A DNA stretch of 7,588 nt, taken from Thermoplasmata archaeon. Lineage in GTDB: Archaea > Thermoplasmatota > E2 > DHVEG-1. Of this stretch, positions 7,070 to 7,588 are shown in pieces. Every line of letters starts with the position of its first letter. Within the stretch, counting starts at the first letter, position 1. The notes below the pieces were generated by a model. It did no database searches. It was given only the letters and a program-made list of their open reading frames with translations, and was not told the origin of the DNA. The stretch spans positions 1 through 7,588 of the forward strand of contig QMTB01000071.1 of NCBI GenBank assembly GCA_003649845.1. Reading direction: 5' to 3'. A program made the translations under genes and the position numbers.

Positions 7070-7588
7070 CCAAGGTTTTGCTGCTGGTATAGGATCAACA
7101 TCTATCCATGGTATAAGACCTAGTTTTCCAATATGTCCAACTATTATCTTTGGTAATATATATGGTCTACCCCAATAATTCATCAACCAAACGTTTTTCT
7201 TAGATTGAGAAAACATAGCGTGTCTATCATTATTTATAAAATTATTTTGTAAAACTAGGTTTCCATCTAATTTACCTTCAATATATATACCTAGATGATT
7301 TTCAGATATATTGTTTCCTTCGATAGTATTCCAAGCGGAATCCTTGATATATATACCTATATTGTTAGAAGATACTTCATTAAAAGCTATATACGGAGAG
7401 GATTGTAGGATATACAAACCATCGGTGTTATTATAGATTTTATTGAAAACCACTATATTAGGTAGAAATCCTGAGAAATTCAAATCTTCTCTAATTGATA
7501 TACCTTCTAGTTTATTATCCTTGATAATGGTATCAGCTAAAGTATTTTCATTACTTTCCATAGATACACCTATTACGCTATTCATGAT
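7055..7588 (-). CDS. NosD-like right-handed beta-helix protein, C-terminal part (start beyond window)
   Basis: The frame is open through the window edge at 7588, so only about the last 177 residues are seen; the methionine codon at 7583-7585 is probably internal. The visible part consists of short beta-helix rungs of about 22-24 residues with Asn ladders and GIYI/GLYI strands (ISENHLGIYIEG, NNIGIYIKDS, NTDGLYILQSS), as in NosD/CASH-type proteins. It ends with a distinct tail: NNFINN, then W-x-x-NYW (NYW at 7172-7180), ILPK, G-H-I, LIPW (IPW at 7106-7114), DVDPIPAAKPW and four final residues, LFSL. I associate this tail with archaeal surface beta-helix proteins; a decayed copy lies at 5455-5667. 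The protein is probably extracellular or surface-bound, but the signal peptide would be outside the window. The last four residues and stop are read from the antisense of the purB 3' end. Its ligand or enzymatic role is unknown. Confidence 0.8.
   Translation of the reverse strand: MMNSVIGVSMESNENTLADTIIKDNKLEGISIREDLNFSGFLPNIVVFNKIYNNTDGLYILQSSPYIAFNEVSSNNIGIYIKDSAWNTIEGNNISENHLGIYIEGKLDGNLVLQNNFINNDRHAMFSQSKKNVWLMNYWGRPYILPKIIVGHIGKLGLIPWIDVDPIPAAKPWLFSL

Noticed and set aside
7583..7585. ATG near the window edge as the start of the minus-strand beta-helix gene
   Set aside because: The frame is open to the edge, no ribosome binding site can be seen, and no signal peptide follows; the residues after it are already beta-helix rungs.

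Overview
This is an AT-rich window from what looks like an archaeon, most plausibly an uncultured member of the Thermoplasmatota or a related euryarchaeal lineage. The evidence is the archaeal-style promoter in front of the adenylosuccinate lyase gene (TATA-like box centred about 26 nt before the ATG, which suggests a leaderless mRNA), arginine codons that are mostly AGA/AGG, and two protein signatures I associate with archaeal surface proteins: a C-terminal Ig-like module with a KVEFYIDNNLRYTD-type core, and a beta-helix tail of the form NYW...G-x-I...PW...D...PA..P. The lineage call is inference.

Layout: (1) 1-67, promoter region. (2) 68-2596, a large exported protein with an N-terminal right-handed beta-helix, a TIM-barrel-like middle domain and a C-terminal Ig-like module. 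(3) 2597-2729, a short gap with a possible 39-codon ORF whose stop overlaps the next start (TAATG). (4) 2730-5327, an exported multidomain protein with a clan GH-A, GH39-like glycoside hydrolase domain and the same C-terminal Ig-like module. (5) 5328-5725, a gap of almost 400 bp that holds a decayed C-terminal relict of another beta-helix protein at about 5455-5667, followed by the purB promoter. (6) 5726-7069, purB (adenylosuccinate lyase). (7) 7055 to the window edge on the minus strand, the C-terminal part of a NosD-like beta-helix protein, which overlaps purB tail to tail by 15 bp.

The first two large genes probably form one transcription unit for extracellular carbohydrate binding or cleavage. 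Both carry export signals, both end in the same Ig-like module, and part of that module is nearly identical at DNA level (62 of 69 positions). PurB is an ordinary purine-biosynthesis housekeeping gene lying between two beta-helix loci, one decayed and one apparently intact. The most notable observations are the unannotated pseudogene relict, the patchy DNA identity between the two Ig modules, and the beta-helix/TIM-barrel fusion with a possibly altered active site.
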